Source: Clostridium sp. AM34-11AC (GTDB lineage Bacteria; Bacillota; Clostridia; Lachnospirales; Lachnospiraceae). From it: a DNA stretch of 64,000 nucleotides. The stretch spans positions 62,001-126,000 of the forward strand of contig NZ_QWGL01000004.1 in the NCBI RefSeq assembly GCF_003435375.1. The letters run 5' to 3'. Of the stretch, positions 42,700 to 51,532 are shown in pieces; position 1 is the stretch's first letter; every line of letters starts with the position of its first letter. The notes beneath the pieces were generated by a model that was not told the origin of the DNA, did not search any database, and was given only the letters and a program-made list of their open reading frames with translations. Both the position numbers and the translations under genes were made by a program.

Positions 42700-42740
42700 T
42701 GTACGGAATTTTCAGTTCAGAAAATTCCTACCCGTGTACA
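42700..42740. repeat. 41-bp hairpin repeat family C, copy 2
   Basis: Identical over 41 bp to 22760-22800. Here it is enclosed by a further 9-bp inverted repeat AGATGCATC/GATGCATCT, which extends the stem. It lies between mutY and the lipid kinase gene. Confidence 0.85.
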
Positions 42741-42817
42741 ATAATGATGCATCTTCTGCATTCTGTCCGCCCTGACAAACAATATCTGTGGGTTCAAGAG
42801 AATTTACAGCCATTATA

Positions 42818-43960
42818 TCATGACTGGCTTTCCAGCAGCTTTCTATACGCCGCAAACGCGTTCGGGATCGGGTACTTCTCCTTCAATTCCCCTCTGTCCG
42901 CAAACAGCATTCCCGGGATCTCTTCCCCTGCCTTCACCAGGTACCCGCTCATATGCCACTCCACATGGCTGAAAATGTGCTTTGCCTCCGGCAGTTTTTC
43001 CTCCACCGATGCCCCGCCACCGAGGCGTTCCAGTACCTCTTTCTCTGAAAGTTTTCCTTCCAGATTCGGAAATTCATACAGGGATGCCAGCAGTCCGGTG
43101 TCATCCCGCTTTCTAATGGCTATTTTATCCCCGTATTTCACTAATAATACGGTCTTTTCCTCAATTTTCCTTTTCTTTTTCGGTGCCTTCACCGGGATCG
43201 CAGAGATCAGGTTTCTTTTTCTCGCCTCGCATACCGTATAGAATGGACATGGAAGATCGCAGAGAGGGGCACCATTGGGGACGCAGACGATGGCTCCGGT
43301 CTCGATGAGCGCCTGGTTGAAATCTCCTGGCTCATCCTTTTTGAGTGTCTTTAAGACCTCTTCGACCGCAGCTTCTGTCTTCTTCTTTACCGCTTGTTTT
43401 AAGATATCTTCGTAGCTTCCGGCAACTCTCGAAAGGACCCGCATGACATTTCCGTCCACCGCTGGGACAGGGAGTCCGAAAGCGATGGATCCAATGGCAC
43501 CCGCCGTGTAGCTTCCGATTCCCGGAAGCGCAAGAAGCGCTCTGCGATCTGCCGGAAGTTCTCCGCCGTACTGGGAAACGATGATCTTGGCCGCTTTCTT
43601 CAGATTTCTGGCCCTGCTGTAATATCCGAGACCTTCCCAATACTTGAAAAGCTCTTCTTCCTCACACTCAGCCAATGCCTGCACCGTCGGAAAACACTCC
43701 ATAAACCGGGCAAAGTAGGGCTTTACTGCCTCCACTCTCGTCTGCTGCAGCATGATCTCCGAGATCCAGATCCGGTAGGCATCCTGGTTCTCCCGCCAGG
43801 GGAGATCTCTTTTATTCCCCCGATACCAGGAAAGGAGTGGTCCTCTTGCGGCTTCCAGACGCTCCGTCAGGGTGAGGTCTTTCTCATCCGGAAAGATTTT
43901 CTGGAGACCGGAATAAAGATCCGCCCCCGAAACATTCATTTCTTCCTTATACATATCCAT
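42818..43960 (-). CDS. mutY: A/G-specific adenine glycosylase MutY
   Basis: Base-excision repair enzyme that removes A opposite 8-oxoG. 380 residues. LPWRENQDAYRIWISEIMLQ at the start; helix-hairpin-helix LLALPGIGSYTAGAIGS; catalytic Asp in VDGNVMRVLSRV; Fe-S cluster ligands in CVPNGAPLCDLPCPFYTVC; C-terminal NUDIX-like domain for 8-oxoG recognition (about 255-370). It overlaps the end of birA by 14 bp, so the two are co-translated. Confidence 0.96.
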   Translation of the reverse strand: MDMYKEEMNVSGADLYSGLQKIFPDEKDLTLTERLEAARGPLLSWYRGNKRDLPWRENQDAYRIWISEIMLQQTRVEAVKPYFARFMECFPTVQALAECEEEELFKYWEGLGYYSRARNLKKAAKIIVSQYGGELPADRRALLALPGIGSYTAGAIGSIAFGLPVPAVDGNVMRVLSRVAGSYEDILKQAVKKKTEAAVEEVLKTLKKDEPGDFNQALIETGAIVCVPNGAPLCDLPCPFYTVCEARKRNLISAIPVKAPKKKRKIEEKTVLLVKYGDKIAIRKRDDTGLLASLYEFPNLEGKLSEKEVLERLGGGASVEEKLPEAKHIFSHVEWHMSGYLVKAGEEIPGMLFADRGELKEKYPIPNAFAAYRKLLESQS

Positions 43961-44927
43961 AGACTCCGCGGACGGAAACTTCCCCGGAGATAATCTCCTT
44001 TAATGTGCCATCGGAGAGACGGACTAAAAGTGCGCCTTCCTTGTTGATTCCCTCAGAGACACCGCGGTACTCGCCCGCCGGATCCAGAACGCACACCTCG
44101 TTGCCGAGATTTACAAGGTTTGCATTGTACTCTTCAATAAGTCCCGACATGTCCTGTGTCTCGATGAAGGTGTCATAATATCCCTCAAATGCCTCCATGA
44201 TCGCCGCGATGATCTCACTTCTCTTCTGGATCTTTCCGCTCTCGATCCGCAGGGAAGTCGCTGTTGCCTTGATATCATCTGGAAATTCCATCTGGTTTAC
44301 GTTGATGCCGGTTCCCGGGATCACGTACTGGATTTCCATGAGCTCCGTGCTCATCTCCGTTAAGATTCCGCAGATTTTCTTCTTATTTAAAACAAGGTCG
44401 TTCGGCCATTTGATCTCAGATTTCAATCCTGTCGCCTTCTCGATTCCCCTTCTCGTGGACAGCGCCATGACGAGCGTCAGCATGGAGGCCGCCATGGGAT
44501 CGATCTGTGGTCTTAAGAGCATGCTCATCCAGATCCCAACGCCCGCCGGAGATGTCCAGACACGACCTCTTCTGCCCTTTCCGCCGAGCTGGCGTTCCGC
44601 GACAGCCAGGGTTCCGTGGGGCGCGCCCTGTTCCGCGAGACGGCGGATCTCATTGTTCGTGGAGTCGGTCTCCTCGAAGAACGCCACCTGCGTTCCTGCC
44701 CATTTCGTGTGGATCGTGCTTTCCAGCTCTTCCTTTGAGAGCACATCCGCCGATCCCTTTAAAATATATCCTTTATTCCGGACGGCCTCGATCTCGTAGC
44801 CCTCCTCCTTTAACTGGTTGATGACCTTCCAGACCGCCGTTCTCGAGACACCGAACTTCTCGCAAAGCTCCTGACCGGAAATATAGCCATCTGTCTCCTT
44901 CAATAATTTCAGGATCTCTCCCTTCAT
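43947..44927 (-). CDS. birA: Bifunctional biotin protein ligase / biotin operon repressor BirA
   Basis: Attaches biotin to carrier proteins and represses biotin genes. 326 residues. N-terminal winged helix (ISGQELCEKFGVSRTAVWKV), then the ligase domain with TDSTNNEIRRLAEQGA and the biotinyl-AMP loop LGGKGRRGRVW, WPNDLVLNKKKICGIL, and the C-terminal SH3-like part. The N-terminal domain makes it a repressor as well. Its natural substrates include the biotin carrier of decarboxylases such as the one at the left edge. It starts 4 bp after the small membrane-protein gene. Confidence 0.95.
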   Translation of the reverse strand: MKGEILKLLKETDGYISGQELCEKFGVSRTAVWKVINQLKEEGYEIEAVRNKGYILKGSADVLSKEELESTIHTKWAGTQVAFFEETDSTNNEIRRLAEQGAPHGTLAVAERQLGGKGRRGRVWTSPAGVGIWMSMLLRPQIDPMAASMLTLVMALSTRRGIEKATGLKSEIKWPNDLVLNKKKICGILTEMSTELMEIQYVIPGTGINVNQMEFPDDIKATATSLRIESGKIQKRSEIIAAIMEAFEGYYDTFIETQDMSGLIEEYNANLVNLGNEVCVLDPAGEYRGVSEGINKEGALLVRLSDGTLKEIISGEVSVRGVYGYV

Positions 44928-44931
44928 CTCA

Positions 44932-45240
44932 TTACCTCCACCAGATACTCATTGCGCTTAAAAATGTAAAGATCAGCAGAGTCGTTCCGAACACCATCTG
45001 GAACACCGCCGCCGTTCTTCTCCGCCTCTCCCGTTTTGCCCGGGACAGCCAGTATTTTCCTGTGACCAGATTTAAAACTGCCGCCAGGAAAAATATCGCC
45101 GGAAAGAGGAACATATACCTCTCCGTGTCAAGGAACGAGATAACTGCCATCACCACCACAGCGATGCCGATGATGATGTGCATGGCATCAAGAGCCATGG
45201 ACTCGCTCCTGACTTTTCTTCTCTTATTGTTTTCCGCCAT
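44932..45240 (-). CDS. Small conserved membrane protein of unknown function
   Basis: 102 residues with a basic N-terminal tail (NNKRRKVRS) and three predicted membrane helices (about 20-38, 43-60 and 80-98), separated by a short very basic loop AKRERRRR. I do not recognise a named family. It sits directly before birA and mutY in the same direction (4-bp gap) and is therefore probably co-transcribed with them. No functional residues stand out. Confidence 0.65.
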   Translation of the reverse strand: MAENNKRRKVRSESMALDAMHIIIGIAVVVMAVISFLDTERYMFLFPAIFFLAAVLNLVTGKYWLSRAKRERRRRTAAVFQMVFGTTLLIFTFLSAMSIWWR

Positions 45241-45344
45241 ATTTCAGCGTTCTCCTCATATTTTCTGCCGGATCTGTCGTTTTCCCAGGATCAGCCGTGC
45301 TGCCTGGTACTTTTGAAAGACTTCCGATGTGCTGCCACGCTTCC

Positions 45345-46490
45345 CTATCCTATCGTCAGCCTGTCTGAAAAAAGTTCATGGATCTTCCCCACGATATCGT
45401 CCGGCGTGTAAACCTCGTAGACTTCCATCTGCATCTTTTTCGCGAACACTTCCAGGACTGCCCCGTAGAGATCCCTGTAATCCCATTCCGGCTGCAGCCG
45501 AAGCTTCCTGGCAAGAAACGGAAATATCTTCTCCGTGTATACACGATAGCCTGTGAGCTTTGCAAACTCATGTTCCTTTACATAAGGTCTCAGCCACTCC
45601 TTAAACATGTCAAGTTCCGACATGATCCTGCCAAAATAATACGCCTCGGAATATGGCATGTCAAGATAATATTTCCTTCCGCAGAGTCCGTAGAGGAATC
45701 TCAGCCCGTCAAAATAGCCGAGCTTCATGTTTTTCCTCGTTCTCGCACTGTCAAATTCCAGGATCCCGCCGAGATTTCTTCTTGGCGCGATCTCGTGGAC
45801 CGTCACGTCCTCCGGGATATCCATGAACCTTCGCCGGTCCACGCCGATCCCATAGAGGCGGATCACGATGATATCCTTATATCCCCGGTCCGTCAGGAGA
45901 TCCACCGGCACATTGTTGACGCTGCCGCCGTCAAGATACGTCTTTCCACCCAGCTTTTCCTGCTTAAATCCTGGGAAATAGGCGCTGGCCATCATTATAT
46001 CCTTTATGGTCCCCAGAGGTGCTGCCTTTACATCGAAGTCCTCCTCTTTCCGGTCCGTGACTGAAAAGGACGCGGCGCAGAAATCCCGTGGTGAGCGCCT
46101 GATCCGCTCCTCATCCACCGTCTCTTCCAGAAGTTTTTTGAGTGGGGCGATATCGAGCCCCCTGTCTGAAAACAGCCGTCTGAATTCTGCCGCCGCGTCG
46201 GTCACTTTCATGGATCGCACGCCAAATTTCTTTAATTTTCCGATCATGGAATCGTCCACATTGAACACGGTGGAGTAGGTCATGTTTCCCCAGATCTCCT
46301 CCGCCTTCCCGAGATCATCCATGCAGATCAGGGCGCCGTTTAACGCCCCAACGGACGTTCCCGCGACACCCTTTATCTTCATGCCGGCTTCCCGGAGCGC
46401 TTTCCAGACACCGATCTGGTATGCGCCCCTGGCACCGCCGCCCTCTAAAACGATTCCATATTCCTTTTCAAGATCAATTCTCAGTTTCAC
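45345..46490 (-). CDS. Patatin-like phospholipase family protein
   Basis: Serine lipid acyl hydrolase of 381 residues. Oxyanion hole GIVLEGGGARGAYQIG, nucleophile elbow GTSVGALNG (Ser), and catalytic Asp in YLDGGSVNNVP: the full catalytic dyad is present. The C-terminal part (about 285-381) is family-specific, with KMQMEVYEVYTPDDIVGKI near the end. The start is a GTG inside the last codons of the SPFH gene (17-bp overlap), so it is translated by coupling. The link to an SPFH/NfeD pair suggests a role in membrane lipid turnover; this is inference. Confidence 0.88.
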   Translation of the reverse strand: MKLRIDLEKEYGIVLEGGGARGAYQIGVWKALREAGMKIKGVAGTSVGALNGALICMDDLGKAEEIWGNMTYSTVFNVDDSMIGKLKKFGVRSMKVTDAAAEFRRLFSDRGLDIAPLKKLLEETVDEERIRRSPRDFCAASFSVTDRKEEDFDVKAAPLGTIKDIMMASAYFPGFKQEKLGGKTYLDGGSVNNVPVDLLTDRGYKDIIVIRLYGIGVDRRRFMDIPEDVTVHEIAPRRNLGGILEFDSARTRKNMKLGYFDGLRFLYGLCGRKYYLDMPYSEAYYFGRIMSELDMFKEWLRPYVKEHEFAKLTGYRVYTEKIFPFLARKLRLQPEWDYRDLYGAVLEVFAKKMQMEVYEVYTPDDIVGKIHELFSDRLTIG

Positions 46491-47409
46491 TCTTTTTTGC
46501 GATCTCCGTTACACTTGTCACAAGACCTGCGAGGGATTGGATCTCAGACGGGATGATGATCTTTGTTGCCTTGCCGTCTGCCGCCTTCGCGAACGCCTCA
46601 AGACTCTTTAACTGCAAAACTGTCTGGTCTGCTCCGGCTTCCTTGATCATGCGGATACCATCGGCGTTCGCCTGCTGGATCTTGATGATCGCCTCCGCCT
46701 GGCCTTCTGCCTCGCGGATCCGTTTCTCCTTCTCCGCCTCCGCGTGAAGGATCGCTGCCTGCTTATCTGCCTCCGCGTCGAGGATCGCGGACTGTTTCTT
46801 ACCCTCTGCCACGAGGATCGTGGACTTCTTCTCACCTTCCGCACGAAGGATCGCCTCACGGCGCTCACGCTCTGCCTTCATCTGTTTCTCCATGGCATCC
46901 TGGATCGCTGCCGGCGGAATGATATTCTTTAACTCCACACGGTTTACCTTGATGCCCCACGGGTCCGTGGCAACATCCAGGGCGGAACGCATCTTTGTGT
47001 TGATGGTCTCACGGGAAGTTAAGGTCTGGTCGAGCTCCAGGTCACCGATGATGTTTCGAAGCGTGGTGGCTGTCAGATTCTCGATGGCCATGATCGGGTT
47101 CTCAACACCGTATGCGTAGAGCTTCGGGTCTGTGATCTGGAAGAACACGACCGTATCGATCTTCATGGTGACGTTATCCTTTGTGATCACCGGCTGCGGA
47201 GCGAAGTCAACGACCTGCTCTTTTAAGAGGACCCGCTTTGCAACGCGGTCAATAAACGGAACTTTGAAGTGGATTCCCACATTCCATGTCTCAAGGTACG
47301 CGCCGAGTCTCTCCACTACCATCGCCTGTGCCTGGGGCACGATGCGGATGCAGGAAACGAGGATCAGCAGAATGATAAAGATCAGTACTAATACTAAAAT
47401 TGTTGGCAT
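46474..47409 (-). CDS. SPFH/Band 7 membrane protein (stomatin/QmcA-like)
   Basis: Membrane-scaffold protein of 311 residues. N-terminal helix (TILVLVLIFIILLILVS), SPFH domain (about 22-190) with QAQAMVVERLGAYLETWNVG and RNIIGDLELDQTLTSRE. Then a long coiled coil made of regular 11-residue-like units (REAILRAEGEKKS, TILVAEGKKQS, AILDAEADKQA, AILHAEAEKEK). It probably forms large rings in the membrane. NfeD lies directly upstream, the standard partner. AGGAGG precedes the ATG. Confidence 0.92.
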   Translation of the reverse strand: MPTILVLVLIFIILLILVSCIRIVPQAQAMVVERLGAYLETWNVGIHFKVPFIDRVAKRVLLKEQVVDFAPQPVITKDNVTMKIDTVVFFQITDPKLYAYGVENPIMAIENLTATTLRNIIGDLELDQTLTSRETINTKMRSALDVATDPWGIKVNRVELKNIIPPAAIQDAMEKQMKAERERREAILRAEGEKKSTILVAEGKKQSAILDAEADKQAAILHAEAEKEKRIREAEGQAEAIIKIQQANADGIRMIKEAGADQTVLQLKSLEAFAKAADGKATKIIIPSEIQSLAGLVTSVTEIAKKSETEN

Positions 47410-47433
47410 ATTTATGTCCTCCTTTATGTTTTT

Positions 47434-47464
47434 ATGGGGGATTATCTTTATCCCCCATTTTTTT
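47434..47464 (+). terminator. Plus-strand terminator inside the minus-strand nfeD-SPFH operon
   Basis: Stem ATGGGGGAT/ATCCCCCAT with a 7-nt loop followed by seven T on the plus strand. On the minus strand the same hairpin has no T-tract, so it should not stop the operon but may stabilise the mRNA between the two genes. Confidence 0.65.
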
Positions 47465-47508
47465 CTTCAGCCCATTCATATTACTATGAGCAAGCCGGAA
47501 ACTTTTTA

Positions 47509-47958
47509 TCAGTTCCTATTCTCTGTTTCTGGAATCATCTCCACAATGAGCTTCACGCCCCGGACTTCCTTTATGACCACATGGGTCCCCACCGGGATCG
47601 TCACCGCTTCATCCGCGGATCTCGCCGTCCACTCCTGGCCGTCGATGACAGCGGCTCCGGACGGCTCATTGTTGTCGATTTTTTTGATCACTTTTGCCTT
47701 TCTTCCGATCAGCCCGTCCACATTCGTCTTCACGGTCTCCCGGTTGACGAACCGGATAGCGAGCGGTCTTGTAAAGAGAAGAAGGACAAACGATACGATC
47801 AGGAACACCACAAGCTGCGACTGCACGGAAAATTCCAGTACCGCAGCAAAAAACGCGAACACAGCCCCGCCCGCAAACCAGATCGTCGTAAGCGCCATGG
47901 TCGCCGCCTCGATTCCGATCAGAATTACAAAGGCCACCAGCCATCCGATCATATCCAT
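47509..47958 (-). CDS. NfeD-like membrane protein
   Basis: 149 residues: three membrane helices in the first 75 residues (MIGWLVAFVILIGIEAAT.., VFAFFAAVLEF.., VFLIVSFVLLL..), then a small OB-fold domain with GLIGRKAKVIKKID and GQEWTARSADEAVTIPVGT, typical of NfeD. NfeD proteins work with SPFH proteins; the SPFH gene follows 99 bp downstream. AAGGAG precedes the ATG. Confidence 0.9.
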   Translation of the reverse strand: MDMIGWLVAFVILIGIEAATMALTTIWFAGGAVFAFFAAVLEFSVQSQLVVFLIVSFVLLLFTRPLAIRFVNRETVKTNVDGLIGRKAKVIKKIDNNEPSGAAVIDGQEWTARSADEAVTIPVGTHVVIKEVRGVKLIVEMIPETENRN

Positions 47959-47970
47959 AAAATCACTCCT

Positions 47971-48753
47971 TTATGCGCGCCGCTGTCTTGCCGTCTCAAA
48001 CATCAGGATCGATGCAGCGATGGCGGCATTTAACGACTCCACCTTTCCGGCCATGGGGATCTTCACCCAGGTGTCTGCCATGTTGGAAAGCTTTTCCGTC
48101 AGCCCGTTTCCCTCATTTCCGATCAGGAACGCCGTATTACCAGTATAATCTTCCTGCTCGTAATTATTCTTTCCTGCGAGATGGGCCGCAAATACCCGGA
48201 TCCCCCGCGCTTTCAGATCCAGAACGGTCTGCTCCAGATCGTCCGTGTAGAAGAACGGGACACGGAATACGGATCCCATGGTGGAACGGATCACCTTCGG
48301 GTTGTAGATATCCACAGTATCACGGCTCATAATGAGTCCCGTGATCCCCGCGCCCTCTCCGGCTCTCAGGATCGTTCCCAGGTTTCCTGGATCCTGAAGA
48401 TTTTCCAGCACCATCAGATGAGCTGGACGGTCACTCTTTAAGAGCTCGTCCATTCCGTAGGAAAACTGTCTGACAAGTGCCAGCACACCCTGGGGCGTCT
48501 GCGTGTCGGACATCACCGCAAACACAGAGTCGCTGACAAGTTCGTATCCCGGGTACTCCGCAAGAATTGCGGCATTCTCCGGATTTTTCGCGAAAGTTTC
48601 AGAAACATAGATACTTTTAACCTGATCCTTCGGGAGCTCAGCGGCCATCCGCACTCCCTCGACGACGAAAAGTCCCTGCTCATTTCTCGCTCTCGCTTTT
48701 TTCTTTAATTCAATGACTGCTTTTACCTGGTCATTTTTTGTGCTTGTGATCAT
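47971..48753 (-). CDS. TrmH/SpoU-family RNA 2'-O-methyltransferase
   Basis: SPOUT methyltransferase of 260 residues, likely acting on 23S rRNA or tRNA. N-terminal RNA-binding part (VKAVIELKKKARARNEQGLF) and a C-terminal knotted SAM domain with the three motifs visible: LENLQDPGNLGTILRAGEGAG, FLIGNEGNGLTEKL and IPMAGKVESLNAAIAASILMF. The exact target nucleotide is not predictable. Its start overlaps the nadE end by 4 bp. Confidence 0.9.
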   Translation of the reverse strand: MITSTKNDQVKAVIELKKKARARNEQGLFVVEGVRMAAELPKDQVKSIYVSETFAKNPENAAILAEYPGYELVSDSVFAVMSDTQTPQGVLALVRQFSYGMDELLKSDRPAHLMVLENLQDPGNLGTILRAGEGAGITGLIMSRDTVDIYNPKVIRSTMGSVFRVPFFYTDDLEQTVLDLKARGIRVFAAHLAGKNNYEQEDYTGNTAFLIGNEGNGLTEKLSNMADTWVKIPMAGKVESLNAAIAASILMFETARQRRA

Positions 48754-50681
48754 CTCCCTTCCTCCGGGTCAAGTTTCTCCACTTCATCCATCCAGATCCG
48801 TCTCGCTGCGTCGCTCGGCATTCTGAGATCACCTCTCGGAGAAACCGCAACAGATCCGACCTTCGGGCCGTCCGGCAGGCAGGAACGCTTGAACTGCTGT
48901 GCGAAGAACCGGCGGTAGAAGGTATTTAACCACTTGTAGATCACCTTGTCCTCGTAAACTCCCGCGAAAGCGATCTTCGCCAGGCGGTAGATCTTCGCCG
49001 GATGATAACCGTAACGGAGAATATAATAGAGGAAGAAATCGTGAAGCTCGTAAGGTCCGACCAGGTCCTCCGTCTTCTGGGAGATCTTTCCGTCCTCCGG
49101 CGGCAGAAGCTCCGGGCTCACCGGGGTATCGAGGACATCGTTGAGTACATCTGCCAAGGCCTTGTCGCCGCAGGTATCCGCGTAGTAGCGGACAAGATGA
49201 CGGACAAGCGTCTTCGGAACAGACGCGTTCACGCCGTACATGGACATGTGGTCGCCGTTGTAGGTCGCCCAGCCAAGAGCCAGCTCAGACATATCTCCTG
49301 TTCCGATGACCATGCCGTTCGTCTTGTTCGCAAGGTCCATGAGGATCAGGGTGCGGTATCTTGCCTGGGAGTTCTCGTAAGTCACATCATGGATCGCCGG
49401 ATCATGTCCGATATCCTCGAAGTGGGTGGAAACTGCTTTTCTGATATTTACCTCTCTTAATGTCGCACCCAGCTTCTTTGTGAGCGTGACTGCGTTGTTG
49501 TAGGTTCTGTCCGTAGTTCCGAAGCACGGCATCGTGACGGAGAGGATATTTTCTCTCGGAATGCCAAGCATATCGAAGGCTCTCGCTGTGATGAGAAGTG
49601 CCAGGGTGGAGTCGAGTCCGCCGGAGATTCCTACAACTGCGCTCTTGGCACCGGTGTGGGCGAGACGTTTCTTTAAGCCCATGGCCTGGATCGTTAAGAT
49701 CTCCTCACAGCGGGCGGTTCTCTCTTTCTCGTTTGACGGAACGAAAGGTGCCGGATCGATATAGCGTTTTAATGTGAGCTCCGTTTTGTTTAAGGTGAAG
49801 TCCATGTAATCATAGTCCTCAGTCTCCGCACCCGGCTGACATGTGGTCATTCTTCTTCTCTCGTTTTTAAGTCTGTAAAGATCGATGTCCGCCGTGATCA
49901 TGCCGTTTTTGAAACGCTCGGATTCCGCAAGGATATTTCCGTTCTCGGCAATGATATCATGTCCGCCGAAGACGAGGTCCTGGGTGGACTCGCCCTCTCC
50001 GGCATTGGCATAGATGTACGCACATACGAGGCGGGCAGACTGTCCGGCGATCAGTGTCTCACGGTATCCCGCTTTTCCTGTGGTCTCATCGCTGGCGGAG
50101 CAGTTTGCGATCACGGTAGCTCCGGCTTTCGCGTGGGAGACGCTCGGTGGATCCATCGTCCATACGTCCTCGCAGAGTTCTGCGGCGACTATGAGTTCCG
50201 GGATATTCGTGCAGCGGAACAGGATCTTGCTTCCAAACGGGATCAGGCTCTCTCCCCACTCTACCACATCCGGTTTTACCGGACCCGGGTTGAAATGGCG
50301 TAGCTCATAGAATTCAGAATAGTTCGGAAGATGTCTCTTCGGAACAAGGCCTAAAAGCTCGCCATCCTTGATGGCAGCCGCTACGTTGTAGAGTTTTCCG
50401 TCCTTCATCCACGGAAGTCCGATGAAGGTCAGCATATCCATATCCTTTGATGCGTCTAAGAGCCATAAGAGTTCTTCCTTCGCCTGATCGATCAGGGTGT
50501 CCTGCAGAAACAGGTCACTGCAGGTGTATCCGGTGAGACCGAGCTCCGGGAACACCAGGATCTTTACATCCTGGGATGCTGCCTCCTGCATCATCTTCCA
50601 GGTCTGTTCCCGGTTAAACACAGGATCTGCAACCTTTAAATCTGGGGTGGCCGCCGCCACCCGGATAAATCCGTCTTTCAT
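48750..50681 (-). CDS. nadE: Glutamine-dependent NAD+ synthase
   Basis: Last step of NAD synthesis: amidation of nicotinate adenine dinucleotide using glutamine. 643 residues. N-terminal nitrilase-type glutaminase (1-300) with the Glu (FPELGLTGYT), Lys (PKRHLPNYSEF) and Cys (AELCEDVW) triad. C-terminal synthetase with the PP-loop GISGGLDSTLAL and GTGDMSELALGWATYNGDH. First gene of a long minus-strand run. The leader contains the palindrome GCGCTGCAGCGC (50718-50729). Confidence 0.95.
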   Translation of the reverse strand: MKDGFIRVAAATPDLKVADPVFNREQTWKMMQEAASQDVKILVFPELGLTGYTCSDLFLQDTLIDQAKEELLWLLDASKDMDMLTFIGLPWMKDGKLYNVAAAIKDGELLGLVPKRHLPNYSEFYELRHFNPGPVKPDVVEWGESLIPFGSKILFRCTNIPELIVAAELCEDVWTMDPPSVSHAKAGATVIANCSASDETTGKAGYRETLIAGQSARLVCAYIYANAGEGESTQDLVFGGHDIIAENGNILAESERFKNGMITADIDLYRLKNERRRMTTCQPGAETEDYDYMDFTLNKTELTLKRYIDPAPFVPSNEKERTARCEEILTIQAMGLKKRLAHTGAKSAVVGISGGLDSTLALLITARAFDMLGIPRENILSVTMPCFGTTDRTYNNAVTLTKKLGATLREVNIRKAVSTHFEDIGHDPAIHDVTYENSQARYRTLILMDLANKTNGMVIGTGDMSELALGWATYNGDHMSMYGVNASVPKTLVRHLVRYYADTCGDKALADVLNDVLDTPVSPELLPPEDGKISQKTEDLVGPYELHDFFLYYILRYGYHPAKIYRLAKIAFAGVYEDKVIYKWLNTFYRRFFAQQFKRSCLPDGPKVGSVAVSPRGDLRMPSDAARRIWMDEVEKLDPEEGR

Positions 50682-50932
50682 TTTTGTTCTCCTTATTACA
50701 TTCCGACTTTGATAGCCGCGCTGCAGCGCAGAATTTCAGTCAGTTTGGGAATATATGCCGTTATACAACAATTCAGTCATAAACGGGCTTTCTATTGTTT
50801 TGAAAATTTCCGTATGGCTGAATGATTACTTTTTATTATACACTTTTTTTCTGAAAAGGGCTATGGATTTTCATCTGTTTAAGAAATATTTCATGAATAG
50901 TCCGACCATGCGTCAGTCTGGCAAATATGTGT

Positions 50933-50990
50933 GCGCTGCACTCTTGCCTGCATAAGCACTCACATTCGCTGAACTGCATACGGGCAGCGC
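50933..50990. repeat. Stem-loop with 7-bp ends in the nadE-gerA gap
   Basis: GCGCTGC/GCAGCGC pair around a 44-nt GC-rich loop. It forms part of an 851-bp region (50682-51532) between two divergent genes in which I see no convincing gene. Confidence 0.35.
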
Positions 50991-51000
50991 TTAAACGGCG

Positions 51001-51033
51001 AAAGGCTGTGCTCCCCCACTGAGCACAGCCTTT
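51001..51033. terminator. Strong hairpin in the nadE-gerA gap
   Basis: Perfect 13-bp stem AAAGGCTGTGCTC/GAGCACAGCCTTT with a 7-nt loop. T-rich sequence follows weakly on the plus strand (TTTCATTC). Neither neighbour is transcribed into it, so an unrecognised short transcript is possible. Confidence 0.45.
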
Positions 51034-51446
51034 CATTCACGTACAATTTCCTTGCATTATACAGTTCCTCGAAATTGATACCCCTTCAATTTCAATGCTT
51101 ATGCAGTATAACAAAATATTACCGGAAATGCTATGGTAAATATAGTTAAATTTGCACAATTTTATTGTATATATTTACTATCTTCCGCACAAATGTCCGC
51201 TGGGGAAAAGCAGATTCGTTGTTTTTACAAAAAAACAATCTATTCTATGGTGGTTCTGCCCAGTGGAATTGGAACTTTGTATACAGTACGCATTTTCGGC
51301 GGTTTGCAGGCCGCAGGTATCTCCCGTATAATTTCATGTTTTTTTGAAATAATATCTGCAAAATATCGTCTGAAGGAATCACTCCCCCTTCACGTGACTC
51401 ATGACTGCCCCTTTCGATTATTGATCACCGGGTCTGCTTTTTAAAA

Positions 51447-51510
51447 GAAATGTACCTTGGCACATTCTCGCACCGAGCGCGGTCGCTTGCAACACTCTAC
51501 ATCATCATAA
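51447..51510 (-). repeat. Dispersed element family A, partial copy 4
   Basis: Matches the right part of the long copies (the ACCTTGGCACATTCTCGCAC and GGTCGCTTGC blocks read on the plus strand) but lacks the terminator-proximal hairpin. It ends just before the gerA-like ribosome binding site. Confidence 0.6.
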
Positions 51511-51532
51511 CTCTTGAAAGGACATGATATCC

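Noticed and set aside
51133..51444. Plus-strand frame of 103 codons before the gerA-like gene
   Set aside because: No ribosome binding site, odd composition, and no similarity to any protein I know.
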